Source of the DNA: Glebionis coronaria
Lineage: Eukaryota; Streptophyta; Magnoliopsida; Asterales; Asteraceae
DNA: 64,000 nt
Assembly: GCA_025667525.1 (NCBI GenBank)
Contig: CM046879.1
Location: 383,183,039-383,247,038 of the forward strand
Direction: 5' to 3'
Made by a program: the position numbers and the translations under genes. Positions 37,092 through 49,675 of the stretch are shown piece by piece; position 1 is the first letter of the stretch, and each line of letters starts with the position of its first letter. The notes beneath the pieces are model-generated. The model was not told the origin of the DNA. It did not search any database and saw only the letters and a program-made list of their open reading frames with translations.

Positions 37092-37130
37092 CATTGCGTG
37101 AGGGCACGACAATGGTTTAGTATGGGGGAG
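37092..37130 (+). other. B polypurine tract with preceding stem-loop
   Basis: CATTGCGTG-AGGG-CACGACAATG stem-loop, then TTTAGTATGGGGGAG ending directly at the LTR start (37131). Compared with C, a stem pair changes A-T to G-C on both arms. Confidence 0.88.
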
Positions 37131-40100
37131 TGATGAGACTGCTTTTATACATAGTCTCATCGTCCAAAACGGGCTTAAAATGCATTAAATATCATTAAAA
37201 ATGCCAAATATATGCTCGTGTTTGTTGCTTGTGTATTTTAGGTACGGATATTGAGGAAATGACAAAAAGATCACAAGAATCAATCAAAAACGAACACGGG
37301 AAACGAAGCCGCACAATGAACCGGACCTGAATCATGATTTTCCTATGAAGTCCTTGAAGTTTGAAGATTTGGCAAGAATGGTCCCTCAACTATTGAAGAC
37401 TTGTCACTTTAGACCCTTGTAAATCTCAAATATTACAAGTGGGTCCTTAAAGTTTCAAGATATTGCATATTCAGTCCTTGAAGAATGCCATAATTACAAA
37501 AGAGGTCCTTATACAAAGTTTACAAAACACTTGTGCCAAATTTGACAAGAAGGCTAAAGTTGTTATAAAGGAAAATGGAGTTGTTAGCTATTATTTACAA
37601 AATGGAGAAAGAAAGAAACATAGAGGGCTAAAACCATCAAACACCTAAACCTACCCACCCAATACCAGGTTGCCATGTCATCCAGTCCACCAATCACCAC
37701 TCTCCACCTCCACATCCCTTCCACGTCTGATTTCCACCACCCAGTTATAAACCCAATTAGTTTATTAACTAATTTTCCCCCTAAACACGTTTTTAAAATG
37801 AATTTACCCCCAAATCAGATTAAAACACCCAACCTGCTTAAAACAAATACCCATAAACCCTAATCTGATTTACCCACTAAACCAAAGGGGTTTTGGTTGA
37901 ATGTTTCCAGAACATTGATTAGCAACCTCCTAATCAAAACCCACCACCCAGATTCTTTCCCCATGACCTTGTGGACCCCCCCTTATACCTCCCCTGCAAC
38001 GTCCTTTTTACCCAAACCCCAAAAACCCGACCAAATCGACATCCCACATGTATTCCTTCATCCCAAAGCTAAGATAAACGCTCCAGATTGAAGATTCCAC
38101 CTGGCATCATCACATGGACGATTTTTGACCAAGACCCCAAGGGCATTTTCGGATTTTCATGTCTATTAGGGTTTAGGGTTTTATTTCCTATATTATTTTA
38201 TTAGAGCTTCTAGTTAGTTCTATTTCATAGTATAAATACATGGTGCATGTACCATGTATTAGTTGTTCTAGATTTTGCTAGGTTTTTCTTGTAATTCCTT
38301 TTTAATATATAAAAGTTGGTATTTTTTTAAAGTAATTCCTTTTTATGTTGTTAAAAGCTGGTGTGAAAGTTAGCATAATCTGAGTTCCATTTCTATTCAA
38401 TTAGGTTAAGTTTTGAAAAGTGGTGTTTTGAGAAGGCATTTTCAGAAAACTTATAATTTTAAGGATTGTTGAAAAAGGTTTTCAAAAATGGGTAAAATCA
38501 GTGCTATGATGAAATGATAATGGATTCATACACTGGTTTTACGTTTGTGTAACTTTTTGTCAAGAATCTTGGTTGGTTACAAATTTTCAGGTTTTTCAAA
38601 GATTTTCAAAGAAAAATCTTATTTCCTTATTTTTATTTACATTTACTGTTTAATAAGCTAAAACTAATAAGTCTGATAAACTTATTGGCTTCAAGCTTAT
38701 TCAACTTGTAGTGTTTTCTCTTGGTTGTCTGTTTTTGTGCAGGTTCAAAGCAAGAACAAATACTATCATCATCATCATCTTGCATACCAACAGTCAAAAG
38801 GTTCAGCTCAGGCCCGAGCCTGAAAGGAGATGGCTTATCAGCCATAGTGGGACCTGGATTGTAGGTCCCATAAGGTAAAACCTGGCTTAAACCCCCCTTT
38901 TAAAGTTTTTTTTTGTGACCTTGTATGATCTTGAGTGAAATTGCTTGTGTGTTGGATTTTCAGTTTAATTATGCTCACTTAGGGTTGTATGCATGCTAGA
39001 ATCTATTTCAATTAGGTTTTGAGTAGGATTTGTAAGATTTGGTGTGTCAATTTTTGATTTCATGAATTAAGGGACTGTTTGGGATTAGGGATTTAAGAGG
39101 CTTAAAGGTTTATAAACCTGTTAAAAACCACTCTCACACACTCTCTTTGGTTTACTTAGTGTAAGTGTATTGTTCTTTTTAGTTAGGTGTGTTTAATCAG
39201 AAGTTTGTATGTCAAAAATTGAGTAAAAACAGTCAAAAATCAGCAAATCCATTTTCTGCCAGTTTTTGTGCATATTTGACATTGAGATCTTGTTGACTGC
39301 TAGATATTAGATCCATATATGATTGTGTATCAATTTTAAGTCATTTGGGTAGCTTGTGTGCAAGTTTTAAGCTGTTTAAATCCATTTTTGTGCCAAGTAG
39401 ATCAGACCACTGTTCATCAGAAATATTCAAGCTTGATCAGTCACATTTTTGTGCATTTTGTGTTTGATCTTGTGAAGTGATTGTGTGTTTTTGTGCTGTT
39501 CTTGACTCCCCACAACCCCACTGGTAGTGGGGGTGCCTTATTGCCCAAGAAAAAGCTCAAAATAAGCTTCCCTAAGCTTATTGGTCAACTGACCAAAAAC
39601 ATTGCACTAGCAGTGGGAACTCATTTACCCCTGCTAGTGCTTTGGTTTCCACTGCTCAGCTAAAAAACAAAACCTAGCACATGTCACTATCAGAAACTTA
39701 GGTTTTTTGTCTTTAGTGGGGTAAAATAGGTTTTAGACTTTCAAATTAGTTTTATTATTTTTCTTATTTTAATTGTGATTTTTCTGTTTAATTAGATTTT
39801 TTGTTACTGTTCATTTTATATTTTTTACATTAAATTGCTATTTTAATTAACTTTTTAATTTCTGTTTTTGTCTTTTAGTGACAAAAATTATTATTTTTCA
39901 GTTTCAAAAATTTTCATAGACTTAGAAAATTGTTTTAAGATTTTTAGTTCAAAAATTTTTTTACTGTTCACTTTTTATTTAATTTTTAGAATTAATTTAG
40001 TTTAATTAGGGTTTAATTTCAAACTGTTTTTGTCTTTTAGTGAAAAAATTTATATTTTTTAAACTTTTTCATTTTTCTACTGTTCTTTAGTATAAATTAG

Positions 40101-40710
40101 GATTTTTCAAATTTTCAAATTATTTTTAGCATTATTTTATTATCTTTTATGATTATTTTAGTTTAAAATTAGTTTTAAGTGTTCTAAAAATACAAAAATA
40201 GTTTTTAAAATTTAGGAAAAATACTTTTTAGTCTTTAAATAATATAAGTAAGTTATTTATTCAATAAAATAATATTTTGAACATTTCGTTAATTATATTT
40301 AATTTTAGGGCTTTAATTAGCATTTAAAATTGAATATTTAATTAATAAAAGGTTTTAAAATATTTTTGTTGGATTTTTATTCTTATTTATATTATTTTAG
40401 CCTTAGTTTTAACTTCTAATTAATTTTTAGGTGTAATTTTTTTAATTTGGTGCTTTTTACGGTTTTACGTAAACGACCCTTTCGTCTTAGCTTAATTCGT
40501 CTTCGTAACCGTCATTCTCTTCTTACCCCTTTTCTATTTTCTTTTCTCAAAATCATATAATCACAAAAGTTAATCATTTCATCACACAACGCACTAGCCT
40601 CCTCGAGAACGAACTCACTTTAGGGTCATTTACACACGGTTTTCCTAAATCGTCGTGTTTACCCTACTTTGGTACTCTTTTCCTAAAGGGTATAAAAAAC
40701 TCAACCATCA
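37131..40710 (+). repeat. B 3' LTR (3580 bp)
   Basis: TGATGAGACTGC...CAACCATCA, nearly identical to 16583-20165. TATA box at 38231-38238. No supported gene. Confidence 0.93.
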
Positions 40711-42495
40711 TCAAATAAGATTTATAAGTTATAAAAACTATAAACATGATTTTTACGACTTTTTTGGCTATTATCGTAAAATTAACGTTTTTCGCCAATT
40801 AAAACTTAGACGATCAAACCTGTCTAATGTAAAGTTTTTAAAAGTCATATACTGATATATAAGTACCTAATACAAGTAAAAACCGATAAAACCCGAACTA
40901 TATGACATACGGATATTAACGAGCTAAGTTAGCATATTTGGACTAATAATTTAACTAAATAAGTTTAACACTTATAAACTTACTTATTGCGCTTAACCCA
41001 CTTGGGCCCAACATGAAAAGTATAATAATGATAATAAAAGTGTAAAATGGACTAATATAAAGTATTGGGCTTGTAATAGGCTTATTGGGCCTAAAACATG
41101 TAAATAAGTAAAACTAGTAAAACTAGTATAAAAATGTTGCCAACACATAAACACTATAATGAATGAGTAAAAATGTATAAACCCACTTGATCATCATCAT
41201 ATATATAAAATCATCATATGTATACATAATTGTTATTTTGATAAAGTCATTGGACAAAAGACTAAGACGAGTATTATTTGTCTAGGTTTCCGTGATTGAA
41301 GCACGTACCGTACATCCAAATCACCGATAACAACCTTCCCACATCAACGTGAGTTCATAGCCTCGCACTCTTTTAAATGTTTTTATGAAATGTTTTATAA
41401 ACCCGCGAGGGAGATAACATGTTAGTTTTGATAAATAGGACACCATTTGTCCCGATTGATTGTTTATTGATTTAGACCCGAATGATTGTATGACCCGATG
41501 AATGATTATATGACCCGATAAACGAAATGAAATGGATTTATTAAAGTTAGGTTATGTCACTAAAAGTCCCATTAGCATGAATTGTGAACTACCGGGATTT
41601 GGTAGACGCTTGTGCATATAATAGTACTATTTGGGGACGATCACCCCAGTTCGCGCCTTGACGGTTCATCCCCGTCGTGCCACATTGATTGGTAAGCGAA
41701 TTTATGTATGAGAAGATTTCTATAAGCGTGATTATTGTGACGACACGCTGTTTTAGATGGGCAAATGATTGTCGGGTTAGCTACCCGTTGTTTGTTGTAT
41801 TAAGGTAACAAATGTCATGCGGCTTATAATAATCCAATTAACGAAATACTGCTATACGCACCGAATTACAATGAATTGCCTGACTAGCAATACGGGGTCT
41901 TATTATTGATTTTATGTTCGTGTTTTGGTTTTTCATAACCATGTTCATATAACGGTTTTTATTTAACTCTATACAACGTTATAAAACGTATTGTATGATG
42001 TTTTTAACGACAATGGTTCGTATAATGATTTTGAAGGCCAAAGGCCTATATTATAACTTTTGATAAGGATTTGTATAAAATGACTTTGGCCTATTTTATG
42101 GCCTATTACAAAGATTTGTACAAAATGATTTTCGGTGATAATTTTATACCGATGTTATATTGATGGATTTTATTAAACTCTATGAATTCACTCAGCGTTA
42201 TCGCTGACCTTTTCTTTTTAACATGTTTTATCTCAAGTACTTGAAGGTAATTCTCGGGAAGATAACAAGAATTCATGGCCCGCACTTAAATAATAATTTC
42301 CATTCAAATGCTTTGTAAAACCTGTATGAAATACAATGACTTGGGACCTATGTAAATTTGATTTTTATGATTGGAAATGATTTATTATTAAACGACGCGA
42401 TTTTTAAGCATTGTCTATGATGTGAGTAATGTGCTATCCCGTAACACCAACGAGTCTTCCGCTGTATTGAATTGTGTAAACTTGGGGGTGCTACA
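40711..42495 (+). repeat. G2 3' LTR, fragment right of element B
   Basis: Begins with TCAAA (right flank of B), continues TAAGATTTATAAG, and matches G2 5' LTR from about 12078 to its end. It ends GGGGGTGCTACA (5' LTR has GTTACA), followed by CACTA. Confidence 0.9.
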
Positions 42496-45400
42496 CACTA
42501 AACCATGTTTATTAATAAATAAGTTTTATTTAAAACATATTTTTTATTAATGACACAACCGGGAAACCTTTAGTGTTTTCATTAACCCCCAAAAAAATCT
42601 CTCATGAACCCTAATTCCTAATCATCTTCAACACTTGATGATTAAACTTAATCCACTCCAGAACCACTATTCACGTCACCATCATCCTTTCCCTACTCCC
42701 CAAACAACCTCACATGCTCACAAGACCCCACTCCTATGGTCCCCTGCTTCATTTTTGCTAAAGAACAAAGGTGGTACAGCAATCCAATGATTCTCATTGA
42801 GTTTCTTACTCCCAAAGGAACATTCAAAGGTTAAGATTGGTCAAATAACAGCTCATTCCACCAAAGATCACATGATCATCCATGGACCAAGAATTCAAAG
42901 TAGAATATGGCATCTTTAAACGAATATCCAAGGGCAGCAATGGAATTACATGTCATTAGGGTTTGTGTTTTCATTTTTTCTAGAATCTTCATGTCCCCAA
43001 TATATAAGGCAGTTAGGTGTTTATTTTTTTTCTGGTTCTAGTTTTTTTCAACATTGTAAACCTTTCTTATGAATTAGTTAAAGAAGTTTTTAAGCCTTGC
43101 AAGTTGAAATTCTGAGTTCCACTTTTAATTCGTGTTTGAGTTTAATCTTTTATATTTTGCAAATTTATTTTTACGCAATTTACAGTTTCTTGTTTATTCA
43201 AGAAGGTTTTTGGAAATCTTGGTTCCAAAATTCTGCTTTCAAGTGTTTGCAAGTTGGTTTGTTCAAGTTTTATTAAAGAAAATTATTTGAGAAAATTTGT
43301 GAAAAAGTTTTTGAAAAAAAAAGATTTGTTCTAGATTCGTAATCAAAAAAAGAGGAGTTGTTGTTGGTCACTGAGTGACGAAAAAAAAATTGAATATTGG
43401 TTGGTTGTTTGGTGGGTACTGTTTGACAGAGAAAGAAAAAATATAGTTGTTGTTATTTTACTGGATGAATCAGCAAGAAAGGGGTTATAGTCGATTAAGG
43501 TTGGTTTAATTTGTTCCTCTCTTAGACCGATTGTACAAGTGGGAGGAAGGAGTTTTGAAGGTTGTGTTGTTGCTTTCAAGATATATGTTGGTTCTTTACG
43601 GTGAAGTTTCTTAATAAAATCTTAAAGCTTCTAAGCATAAGCTAGTACTTAAGCTCTTACAGCTTGATTCATAGTTGAGAAAGAGGCCGAGTGTGAGATT
43701 GAAGGTTGAGCTACTAAGGACCAAAGTAAGCTCTTTTATTTCATTCTAGTTCGACTCCTATCTAATTTTGTTGTATGCTTATAGTACTTGCTTGTGTGTT
43801 AACTGTTTATGCTTATTTGTTCATATTTCTTATTTGTTTCTCTGCCCATTTTTCTGTTATGTCGGTTATTCTTATGCTTGTGGCTTAATTTTGCTCTTTG
43901 CTTTGTAAATTTTCATTTACAGAAATTAAACTAGTGTTTGGTTTAAGTAGTAATTATGATTTAAGCTTAGGTTTAGGCTTAAGTTGTTATTGCATTATTA
44001 TTCTGAGGTTAGAGTTAGCGATAGTCAGGTTTTATTTAGGCTTAATATCTCAAAACATAAAAATTTGTGTCCTTATTGATTTATGTCTTATGCATAGTTG
44101 ATAGGTTTCATTTTTTTTTGCAGTCCTAGATGTTATTTACTTCTTGTGTAATAATCATTTCAATTGCTTTGATAGCTTTTAGTTACTAGATGTATGTATT
44201 GCTCACTTAGGAACTTAAACTTCTCATACTTGACTGCTTGTTTCTGGCCTATTTGAGGTAGAATACATCAGCTACTCGTGTAAGCTTACGTTTAGCTGTT
44301 TAAGTCTAAGATTTGTAATTTTAATAGGTTACATAGCATATTCTAACTGTTTTTAGTCTATAAGGCGGTTAGTGCTCATTAAGTTTGCATAAGTTTAAGC
44401 CGAAATTCTCCTTAGAACATCTAGTTTAGCACTTACATAGCACATCACTGTTCATTTTTCATACTTGTGTAATTTCCTTATTTACTTTTCTTTTTGCTAT
44501 AATTTGAGTTATGTTGTTTCTGTCCGTTTAACATTGTTGTTATTAGCCCAATAGACAACTGTCTGTTGGTGTTTTCTGCCCAAAATAGCTGAACAGTAGT
44601 ACTAATAAACACAACAAAAAAATTGTTGTCAAGTGGGTTTGAACCCCTGACCTCACAAACACAACAGACGCAATACATAACCTCACAACCATCTGCTCAC
44701 TTGGCAGATTTTGTTTTATAACTCTCTCCTTTTTCTTTTATACTGTTAATATTTAAAAGGAAAAGCAAAAAAGATAAGAAAAGGGCAGCAATGGGACTCG
44801 AACCCCTAAACCCTTGTTCACACACCACACGACCTAACCAGTACAGCAGGCATGGAACATGTGTTATTAATCAGTTCATTTAATATTTAAAGGGTTATTA
44901 GTGTAGCTTATTTAATCCAATTCGAGACTGATAAGCTCAATTTGAGCTTATTGGTAATCAGCTTTTTGTATTTTCAATTTTCTTAGGATTAGATGTTAGT
45001 TTAGGATTTTTAGAAGCAAAATTATTTTTTTTATCTTTATTAATTAATTTATTATCATTATTTTTTTAAAAAATTTAGAAAATAAAAAAAAATAGGAAAA
45101 ATAATTTTAATTTTTCAAAAATTATTTTTTAGTTTTCAATTAGTATAATTTAGGTTTAAAAATCTTAAAATTTTCATTTTCACTTTTTATACATTTTATT
45201 TATTTTTGGTTTTTTTTATTAAACTTAAAAAAATAATTTAAAATAATTTAAAAAGTTTTGGAAATATTGGTTTTCATTTTTGCTTTAATTAGATTTTTCT
45301 TAACTTAGTTTAAAATTTTGGTAATTTTTAGTGTACTTTGGTTTTTCGTCGATTTTTACGATTTCACGTTTTTTATGTCGTAGAATAGTTTTTAGCGTAC

Positions 45401-45603
45401 CTCGTCTTTTATTTCGTCTTTTTCTCAACTAAAAACGTCACTAATCCAAACTTTGATTTTTTATAATTGGCACACTTAATTCACACACCTCCTTCGAGAA
45501 CGAACCCGCATTTATTCGGTTTTACGTTTTTCCTAAAGCGTAAGACTTAATACTTGCCGCTCATACGCGTTTTTTCTAAAACGTGTACGATTTTACTACA
45601 TCA
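42496..45603 (+). repeat. A 3' LTR, remaining 3.1 kb (with G2 duplication CACTA)
   Basis: 42496-42500 is the right CACTA; from 42501 the LTR of A resumes and ends TTTTACTACATCA at 45603. Homology to B's LTR is diverged but readable (for example TTAGGGTTT near 42957, CTCCTTCGAGAACGAAC near 45487). Candidate TATA box at 43001-43008. It contains two tRNA-like segments on the minus strand (44635-44700 and 44793-44840). The combined A LTR is about 3.7 kb, close to B's. No protein-coding gene is supported. Confidence 0.82.
44793..44840 (-). other. tRNA-like segment with Pol III A-box and B-box matches
   Basis: Minus strand reads TGGTTAGGTCG (44840-44830), then about 26 bases later GGTTCGAGTCCC (44804-44793). 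These fit the internal promoter consensus of tRNA genes and tRNA-derived SINEs. No full cloverleaf is visible, so it is not called as a tRNA. A weaker relative with GGTTCAAACCC lies at 44635-44646. Confidence 0.5.
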
Positions 45604-46524
45604 GTCACCACATCTAAAGCATTTCCTATCACCATTATCATTCTTGACAAATCGGTTTTTGGAAAAGACCTTCTTGTCGTTGCTTGGTTGTCTTACATGT
45701 TGACCTCGCCTTTTGAATAACTTCTTGAAATCTCTAACCGCCATAGCATATTCCTCATCATCACTTTCCGAGGAAGAGCGATCATGGTCACTTTGTGCCT
45801 TCTTGGCTTTGAGAGCTAGAGACTTTCTTTCACTATTGGTTTTCACCATTTTCGTGTCCTTTAAAATTATCATTTCATGAACTTTTAAGTTACCAATAAG
45901 TTCATCAAGTGATAATATAGTAAGGTCCTTTGATTCTTCAATTGTCGTGACTTTAGCTCTCCACTTTGGACGCAACGCCCTAAGAAACTTCCTAACATTG
46001 TTCTTGCTAGAAAAACCTTCATCAAGTGCTTTTAGACTAGTAATAACGGTATTAAACCTAGCAAATGCACTATCAATAGTTTCATCTTCTAAGATGACAA
46101 ATTGTTCATATTGTTGAACAAGAAGATCGATTTTACTTTCTTTGACTTGGCTATTACCTTGGTGGGTTACTAAAAGAGTATTCTAAATATCTTTAGCGGT
46201 TTTACACATGAAAATCCTTTCATACTCTTGCTTAGGTAAAGCATTATAAATCACCATTTTAGCCTCATTATTTTTAGAAAGTTTCTTTTTAGTATCATCA
46301 CTAGAATTTTCAAAAGTTACTAACTCTTTCTTTTTAGAAACTTCATTATATTGATAATGCAAAAAGTCACAAGTGGTAATAACATGCCAAAGATCTAAAT
46401 CTTTTGATTTCACATGAGTTTCAAATCTATTTTTCCAATAAATAAAACTATCGGTTTCAAAAAGAGGTGGTCTTTGCATAGATTGCCCTTCTAGGTGCTT
46501 GTTGGAATCCATATATCGATTCAA
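45604..46524 (-). pseudogene. X copia gag (one stop; cut by A at the zinc knuckle)
   Basis: Starts at ATG 46524 (MNRYMDSNKHLEGQSMQ), with WKNRFETHVKSKDLDLWHVI typical of the UBN2-type copia gag. It passes an in-frame TAG at 46183-46185 where a Trp is expected (KTAKDI then stop then NTLLVTHQG). It continues in the same frame through [17 protein letters not shown] and an acidic/Ser stretch ([19 protein letters not shown]). It ends at the first half of the zinc knuckle, KCFRCGD, where A begins. Gag packages the element RNA; this copy is dead through the stop and the insertion. Confidence 0.87.
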
Positions 46525-46565
46525 GTTTTAAAATACAATATATTTTAAAAATGCTTGAGCAACCA

Positions 46566-46577
46566 ATCTCTGATACC
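46566..46577 (-). other. X primer binding site
   Basis: Minus strand TGGTATCAGAGA two bases after the LTR end CTACA; iMet type with the last base changed. Confidence 0.85.
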
Positions 46578-47028
46578 AATTGTAGAAACTAGAAGGGGGG
46601 TTGAATAGTTTCTTAAATTTACTATTAAATATGGGTTTTCAAAAATCCTTTTAAAAAACTTAGGCTTGAGCAAATATGTGAAATCTTCTTATACCTAATA
46701 TGGACAAGCATAGTGAAACTAAGCTAATAATCACAAGTATGTGCAAGTAAAGAATAATGAATGTAAAGAGATAAGGAAAAGAAAGATCAAACCAAACACC
46801 AAGGATTCATAGTGTTTCGGTAACAAAGCTTACTCCTCGTCCGTACTCCACTCCTCGAGTACTCCTTACTCTAGAGTTCACTATCAACAAACTTCTTAAG
46901 GTGGAGAAACCGTACACGTCGTTTAACCAATTTCCGACTCTAAGCTAAAAGTCGAGACCTAATCTTAGCTAGGACCAATCTACACTAATATACTTTAAGG
47001 ACTAAGTATTAACAACATTACATACATA

Positions 47029-47146
47029 ACTTCCAAATAGACACAACTATTTGGATCTTCACAACACAACTTCCAAATAACACAACTACTTGGATCTTCA
47101 CAACACAACTTCCAAATAACACAACTACATGGATCTTCACAACACA
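47029..47146. repeat. Tandem repeat, three units of 39-40 bp, in the X LTR
   Basis: Units start at 47029, 47069 and 47108, each ACTTCCAAATA..ACACAACTA..TGGATCTTCACAACACA. Confidence 0.93.
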
Positions 47147-47384
47147 ACACAAGAATGAATAAATAAAACTTGATCTTCAATAGATCTTGAGGTAGACTCT
47201 TCACTTCAAGGATGAAAGTGTTCTTCTCTTTTCACTTGGAGAGGAAGAGATGGGAGGAGAAAGATTCACTTCTAAACAAGTAGTAATCAACCAAATAACC
47301 AATGATTTTATGATTTAAGAAGTATGATAGAATCTGGAAATATGTGTGCAAAAGAGGTCAAGAGAAAATCTGAGAATGGTCCAC

Positions 47385-47392
47385 TATTTATA
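47385..47392 (-). promoter_or_regulatory. Candidate TATA box of the X LTR
   Basis: Minus strand TATAAATA, upstream of the tandem repeats and of gag. Confidence 0.6.
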
Positions 47393-47834
47393 AGACAACA
47401 TCCCAACGGCTATTTCTAGGCGCGGTTCCTTATTGGTGCGAGCGGTTCCTTATCGATAAAGATTCGCATAGGCATTTAAGGAATCGTAGAGGTAGACTTC
47501 GCGCCCTTTTGTCTTTTAGTGGGGTAGTCACATCTGGTGGAATATTTATCCCTAAGGGATACTCCTACACCATATGGAATATGCCATTTTCAAATTTTCA
47601 AATATTAAATTTAATAAATCATTTTCTTAATGATAAGTTTAATAAAAACTTTATTACATTTAATAAAAGGTGAGTTTTAAAAAAACTTAAATCCTTGATC
47701 ACTTGATTAAGATGAATACTTGTTTGTTCATACCTTAAATGATAATGGTTGAAATGAAAAATACTTGAACTCAAGAATTCGTTTTTCGTTGTTTTCGTAA
47801 ATGCTTGTTTTTATATATTGTCGTAATCAAAACA

Positions 47835-48310
47835 AAGCGAGACCAAAAAATGCAAGTAACTTTTTAGGTATCATTGCATTAATAGGCTCAACTATATAAA
47901 CAAGGGATTTGATTCATTGTTTCATAGAATTAAAACTAAACTTTTCCTTCTCCACCTCTCTTGTGTTCGACGGCCAAAGGAACCCAAAAGGGTTTTCAGG
48001 GTTCAATTTTTAAGTATTATACTTAATCAAGATCTAGCAATCAAGGGTGATTGATTGAGGTGTTGTATGGCCTTATCTTGGAGAAGATCTAACTTAATCT
48101 TTGGGTAATTGGTAATCGGTTTTGGTGTATTGGAATTAGGGTTTGGTTAGTTGATTGGTTTTGCTTACTTGATCATCCGTTCTTGGACTTAAGGTATGAT
48201 TTCTTTATCTTTATGTTTATTACATTATGTGCATAGTTAATCGATCATATCCGCTGCATTTTACTCTTGATGCATGAATACTTGATTTGTATGGTTGTTA
48301 AATTCCAACA
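47835..48310 (+). other. Unassigned promoter-like stretch
   Basis: No gene. It contains ACTATATAAACA near 47891, a pyrimidine-rich CCTTCTCCACCTCTC near 47946 and a splice-donor-like AAGGTATGATTT near 48191. It ends TTCCAACA where LINE homology starts. It could be an LTR or promoter fragment of another element, but I cannot place it. Confidence 0.3.
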
Positions 48311-49670
48311 CTACCATGCTTCGAGGTCACACCATGAAGCTTTTGGAGAGAATGATCAAGAGGAGCTTGTGAAGGGAGACTTCAGTGTCTGAGAACCAGT
48401 TCGGTTTTATGCGCGTAAGATCTTCGGTTGAGGCAATATATCGTATTTGAAGCATTATGGATAAGTATAGGGAGATAGAAAGTGACTTGCATTTTGCTTT
48501 CCCATATCTAGAAAAGGCGTATGATATCGTTTCATGGGAGTTGATTTGGAAGACCCTTATCGGCAAGGGAGCATCTAGGAGATACATTAAGGTAGTTAGG
48601 GATATGTATGATGATGTGAAAGCCCATGTACGTACCTTAGTCGAAAACACGGAGTTTTCCACGTGGAAGTGAGGCTTCACCAAGGATCCGCAATTAGCCC
48701 GTATCTATGCTTGATTGATGATGAGCTATCGAGAGGGATTTAAGAAGACATCCCATGGTGCTTGACTTTCACTGACGATGTGGCATTAGTCTCAAAATCA
48801 TCGTAAGGATTAAACACCATACTTGAGAATTGGAGAGAAGTTTTAGATGCCAACGACCTTAGGTTCAGTCGAGAGAAGACGAAATATCTAAGATGTGACT
48901 TCGATAACGGTGAGATATCACAAAACGCAGGAGTAGAGATTTGTATTGGAGACAAGATCCTACAACCTAATGATCCTTTTCGATATCTTGGATCGTTGTT
49001 GCACAAAACCTGGAGGATTGACGAAGACGTATCCCACCGTATTAAAGTAGTATGGATGAAGTGAAGGGCGACCACAAGAGTCATTTGCGATAGAAAATTC
49101 CGCTCAAGTTGAAGGGAAAATTTTATAAAGTCATAATTAGGTCGGCCATGTTGTATGGGTCAGAGTGTTGGCTTATTACAAAAGCCCTTGCTAACAGGGT
49201 GGAAACGGCGGAATTGAGAATGCTTATGTGGACTTGTGGTAGAAGTTTGCTTAACATGGTCCCTAATGGAGTATGTATATAGCAGCTTGAGGTTGATACG
49301 ATCATCAACAAGATGATAGAGGGATAATTGAGGTGGTTTTGACATGTCTAGAGAAGACCACAGTCAACACCGGCTATAAGAGTGGAAGCCTTGACTGTCG
49401 ACGGGTCGAGGAAAAAGGGTAAACATATACTTAGGTGGGAGGATCAAGTGAATTAGGATATGGAGGAGCTTCTTTTTTCCAAGGACATGACCTCTGATAT
49501 GAATGAGTAGAGAGTTAAAATTAGAGTAGGTGGTTAGGTGGTAAACTTTGAGTATTTTGCTTTTTTATTCTTTTACTTTTTTAGTCTTCGTGCCATCGTG
49601 GTATTTGTTGGTTTTTTTAACTTGATAATACTTATCAACCTTAAGTATTATCTCGTATCATTGATTTAAG
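48311..49670 (+). pseudogene. LINE reverse transcriptase remnant
   Basis: Degenerate non-LTR RT on the plus strand, readable only by switching frames. Seen: SVSENQFGFMRVRSS near 48388, LHFAFPYLEKAYDIVSWELIWKTL (48490-48560), RYIKVVRDMYDDVKAHVRT, the catalytic region as FTDD at 48768-48779 (family has YADD or FADD), FRYLGSLLHK-like sequence near 48980, and a C-terminal segment around 49140-49520 with SECW and EDMTSD. The AT-rich tail near 49560-49670 may be the 3' end. It resembles plant RTE-type LINEs (inference). The N-terminal endonuclease is missing, so it looks 5'-truncated. Confidence 0.8.
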
Positions 49671-49675
49671 GGATT

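Larger units (their letters stand above)
35222..37130 (+). other. B 3' untranslated region
   Basis: Non-coding, aligns with A 7935-9801, strongest around 35860-36610. It includes three AGTATGGGGG tracts (35679, 35734, 37119). Confidence 0.75.
16583..40710 (+). mobile_element. B: Athila-related gag-protease element without pol, host of C
   Basis: Complete element apart from the nested C: 5' LTR 16583-20165, primer site 20169-20186, leader, gag-protease-module frame 20911-22525 continued at 33585-35221, 3' UTR, purine tract, 3' LTR 37131-40710. Without C it is about 13 kb. The two 3.58 kb LTRs differ only at scattered positions by eye, so insertion is relatively recent. No RT, RNase H or integrase is present. 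This resembles the class described as terminal-repeat retrotransposons with a gag domain (TR-GAG); membership is inference. Confidence 0.9.
45604..47834 (-). mobile_element. X: Ty1/copia element, 5' LTR and gag, host of A
   Basis: Minus strand: LTR (47834-46580), iMet-type primer site, gag (46524-45604). The element is cut at 45603/45604 by A; its pol and 3' LTR should lie beyond A's missing left end. It is the outermost, oldest layer of the nest seen here. Confidence 0.82.
46580..47834 (-). repeat. X 5' LTR (about 1.25 kb; outer edge uncertain)
   Basis: The inner edge is firm: minus strand ends GTTTCTACA before the primer site. The outer edge is placed at minus-strand TGTTTTGATTACG (47834) because a TATA box TATAAATA lies 440 bp inside (47385-47392). 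An alternative start TGTTGGAATTTAAC at 48310 cannot be excluded. Confidence 0.6.

Noticed and set aside
44793..44840. A functional tRNA gene
   Set aside because: A-box and B-box are present, but no complete cloverleaf with acceptor stem is visible.
46580..48310. X LTR extending to 48310
   Set aside because: TGTTGGAATTTAAC on the minus strand is a possible LTR start, but it would put the TATA box over 900 bp in and include a promoter-like segment on the other strand; 47834 is preferred, not proved.
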